Positions 4,978 through 6,202 of a DNA stretch of 6,202 nt are shown here, piece by piece. The notes below the pieces were generated by a model that did not search any database, was not told the DNA's origin, and worked only from the letters and a program-made list of their open reading frames with translations. Origin of the DNA: Acidobacteriota bacterium (GTDB lineage: Bacteria; Acidobacteriota; Vicinamibacteria; Fen-336); NCBI GenBank assembly GCA_003155335.1, contig PMCG01000047.1:925-7126 (forward strand), given 5' to 3'. The translations under genes and the position numbers were made by a program. Each line of letters starts with the position of its first letter. Position 1 is the stretch's first letter.

Positions 4978-6189
4978 ATGTCCCAGGGATCCGATCCGAC
5001 GCGCTCGCCTTCAACAGCCTCGAAAAGCGAGTCCGATCGGCCGACCGGCGCGCGAGTGCTGGTTGTGGACGACGATCCTCACGTGCTCGCCGTCTACAAG
5101 GAAATCCTCGTCGAGCACGGCTACTCCGTCGATGCTGCGTCCGACGGCTTTCACGCCATCGACCGCCTCCGCACCAAGTCTTACGACGTCATCGTCAGCG
5201 ACATCGCCATGCCCGGCATGGACGGCATCCAGTTCCTGCATTCCGTGCGGGACTTCGATCTCGACGTGCCAGTGATCCTCAGCACCGGCAACCCGGCACT
5301 CGAGACCGCCGTGCGCGCCGTAGAAGAAGGCGCGTTTCGCTATTTGTGCAAGCCGCTGCGTGCCGATGAACTGGGGGAGACCGTGCGCCGCGCGGCGCGT
5401 CTCCACGACTTCGCGCGCCTCAAGCGCCAGTCCCTCGAGCTCCTCGGCGAGAGCGGCTGGTCTCTCGGGGATCGCGCGAGCCTCGCGCCGCGCTTCGAGC
5501 GCGCCATCGAGACGCTGTGGATGGCCTTTCAGCCGATCGTCGCTCCCCGCACGCACTCCGTGTTCGCCTACGAAGCGCTCGTCCGCTCGGAGGAACCGAC
5601 GCTGCCAATGCCTGGCGACCTCTTCGGCGCCGCGGAGCGGCTCGGACGGGTTGCGGAGCTGGGCCTGGTCATCCGCCGCAAGGTGGCTGAGGCGCTGCTG
5701 CACGTGCCTGCGGGCGTGCTGGTGTTCGTCAACGTCCATCCCCACAATCTGAACGACGAGCAGCTCTACTCGCCAAGCGGCCCACTGTCTCGCGTGGCCG
5801 CGCGCATCGTGCTCGAGGTCACCGAGCGCGCTTCGCTCGACCGCATCCCCGACATTCGCGCCAAGGTCGCGGCGCTCAAAGCCCTCGGCTTCCGCCTGGC
5901 CATCGATGACCTGGGCGCCGGCTACGCCGGCCTGGGCGCGCTCACGCAGATCGAACCGGACGTCGTCAAGATCGACATGTCGCTCATCCGCGACGTCGAC
6001 GCTCAGCTCACCAAACAGACTGTGATCCGCTCCATGGCCGCGCTGTGCCGGGACCTGGGCATGCAGCTGGTGGCCGAAGGCGTCGAGACCCAGGCCGAGA
6101 GCGCGACGCTGACGCAGCTCGGCTGTGAGCTGCTGCAAGGGTATCTGTTCGGCCGTCCCAGCGCCGAGCTGGCCGGGCCCGCCTGGTGA
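4978..6189 (+). CDS. REC-EAL response regulator, predicted c-di-GMP phosphodiesterase
   Basis: This 403-residue soluble two-domain protein combines a phosphoreceiver with an EAL domain, the architecture of RocR-type regulators. Residues 1-24 form a polar Ser/Thr-rich tail. REC spans about 26-140: acidic pocket Asp31/Asp32, phosphoacceptor Asp75 (VSDIAMPGMDG), Thr103 and Lys125 (CKPL), all in place. A linker (about 141-175) leads to EAL (about 180-395). EAL hydrolyses cyclic di-GMP to pGpG. Its motif residues are all present: Glu199 in EALVR, Asn252 in FVNVH, Glu280 in LEVTER, Asp310-Asp311 in AIDDLGAGY, Lys331 in VKID, Glu367 in AEGVET and Gln387 in QGYLFGRP. There is no GGDEF domain. Activity is thus predicted, with phosphorylation as the likely input. 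No histidine kinase lies in the window, so its partner is unknown. It diverges from gltA. The ATG at 4978 has only a weak ribosome site, but the REC domain begins shortly after it. Confidence 0.95.
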   Translation: MSQGSDPTRSPSTASKSESDRPTGARVLVVDDDPHVLAVYKEILVEHGYSVDAASDGFHAIDRLRTKSYDVIVSDIAMPGMDGIQFLHSVRDFDLDVPVILSTGNPALETAVRAVEEGAFRYLCKPLRADELGETVRRAARLHDFARLKRQSLELLGESGWSLGDRASLAPRFERAIETLWMAFQPIVAPRTHSVFAYEALVRSEEPTLPMPGDLFGAAERLGRVAELGLVIRRKVAEALLHVPAGVLVFVNVHPHNLNDEQLYSPSGPLSRVAARIVLEVTERASLDRIPDIRAKVAALKALGFRLAIDDLGAGYAGLGALTQIEPDVVKIDMSLIRDVDAQLTKQTVIRSMAALCRDLGMQLVAEGVETQAESATLTQLGCELLQGYLFGRPSAELAGPAW

Positions 6190-6202
6190 CTGCGTCCCAA
6201 GT

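Noticed and set aside
5011..6138. 375-residue minus-strand open frame opposite the REC-EAL gene.
   Set aside because: It mirrors a real gene in GC-rich DNA. It has skewed His/Arg/Ala/Glu content, no recognisable domain and no good ribosome site.
1..6202. A novel multi-gene system, mobile element, CRISPR array or RNA gene.
   Set aside because: All large reading frames belong to known families with conventional roles. I found no transposase, terminal inverted repeats, repeat-spacer pattern or tRNA-like cloverleaf.

Overview
This is a GC-rich stretch (roughly two thirds G+C by eye) from a Gram-negative bacterium. The diderm envelope is implied by a TolC-type outer-membrane channel with an N-terminal export signal. 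Taxonomy cannot be fixed from these genes. The mix of a hexameric-type citrate synthase, an orphan TolC-family protein and high GC would fit Acidobacteriota or a deltaproteobacterial-type lineage, but that is only an impression. All the genes look chromosomal. I see no tRNA or rRNA, insertion sequence, CRISPR array or phage signature.

Layout: (1) 1-405, plus strand: the 3' part of a trimeric-type purine nucleoside phosphorylase, cut by the window edge. (2) 482-1746, minus strand: a two-gene unit, hpt (hypoxanthine phosphoribosyltransferase) followed by a YdjC/ChbG-family deacetylase homologue. The two overlap by ATGA and sit behind a good promoter and Shine-Dalgarno. (3) 1747-1953: a divergent intergenic region. 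(4) 1954-3522, plus strand: a TolC/OEP-family outer-membrane efflux protein. (5) 3523-4818, minus strand: citrate synthase. Its stop codon directly abuts the tolC-like stop. (6) 4819-4977: a second divergent intergenic region carrying the gltA promoter and a probable promoter for the next gene. (7) 4978-6189, plus strand: a REC-EAL response regulator, predicted to be a c-di-GMP phosphodiesterase.

Functionally, the phosphorylase and hpt form a purine salvage pair: nucleoside to free 6-oxopurine base, then base plus PRPP to nucleotide. They are convergent, so they are not co-transcribed. Citrate synthase is the entry step of the TCA cycle. The TolC-like and REC-EAL genes are orphans here: no efflux pump partners, sensor kinase or diguanylate cyclase lie in the window.

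I do not see a new multi-gene system. The most interesting points are the YdjC-family protein, whose usual metal/active-site positions look substituted although its fold motifs remain, and its tight translational coupling to hpt. Lesser points are the zero-gap convergent stops of the tolC-like gene and gltA, a look-alike promoter core before hpt and gltA, and a 13-bp repeat in the two intergenic gaps flanking hpt-ydjC.
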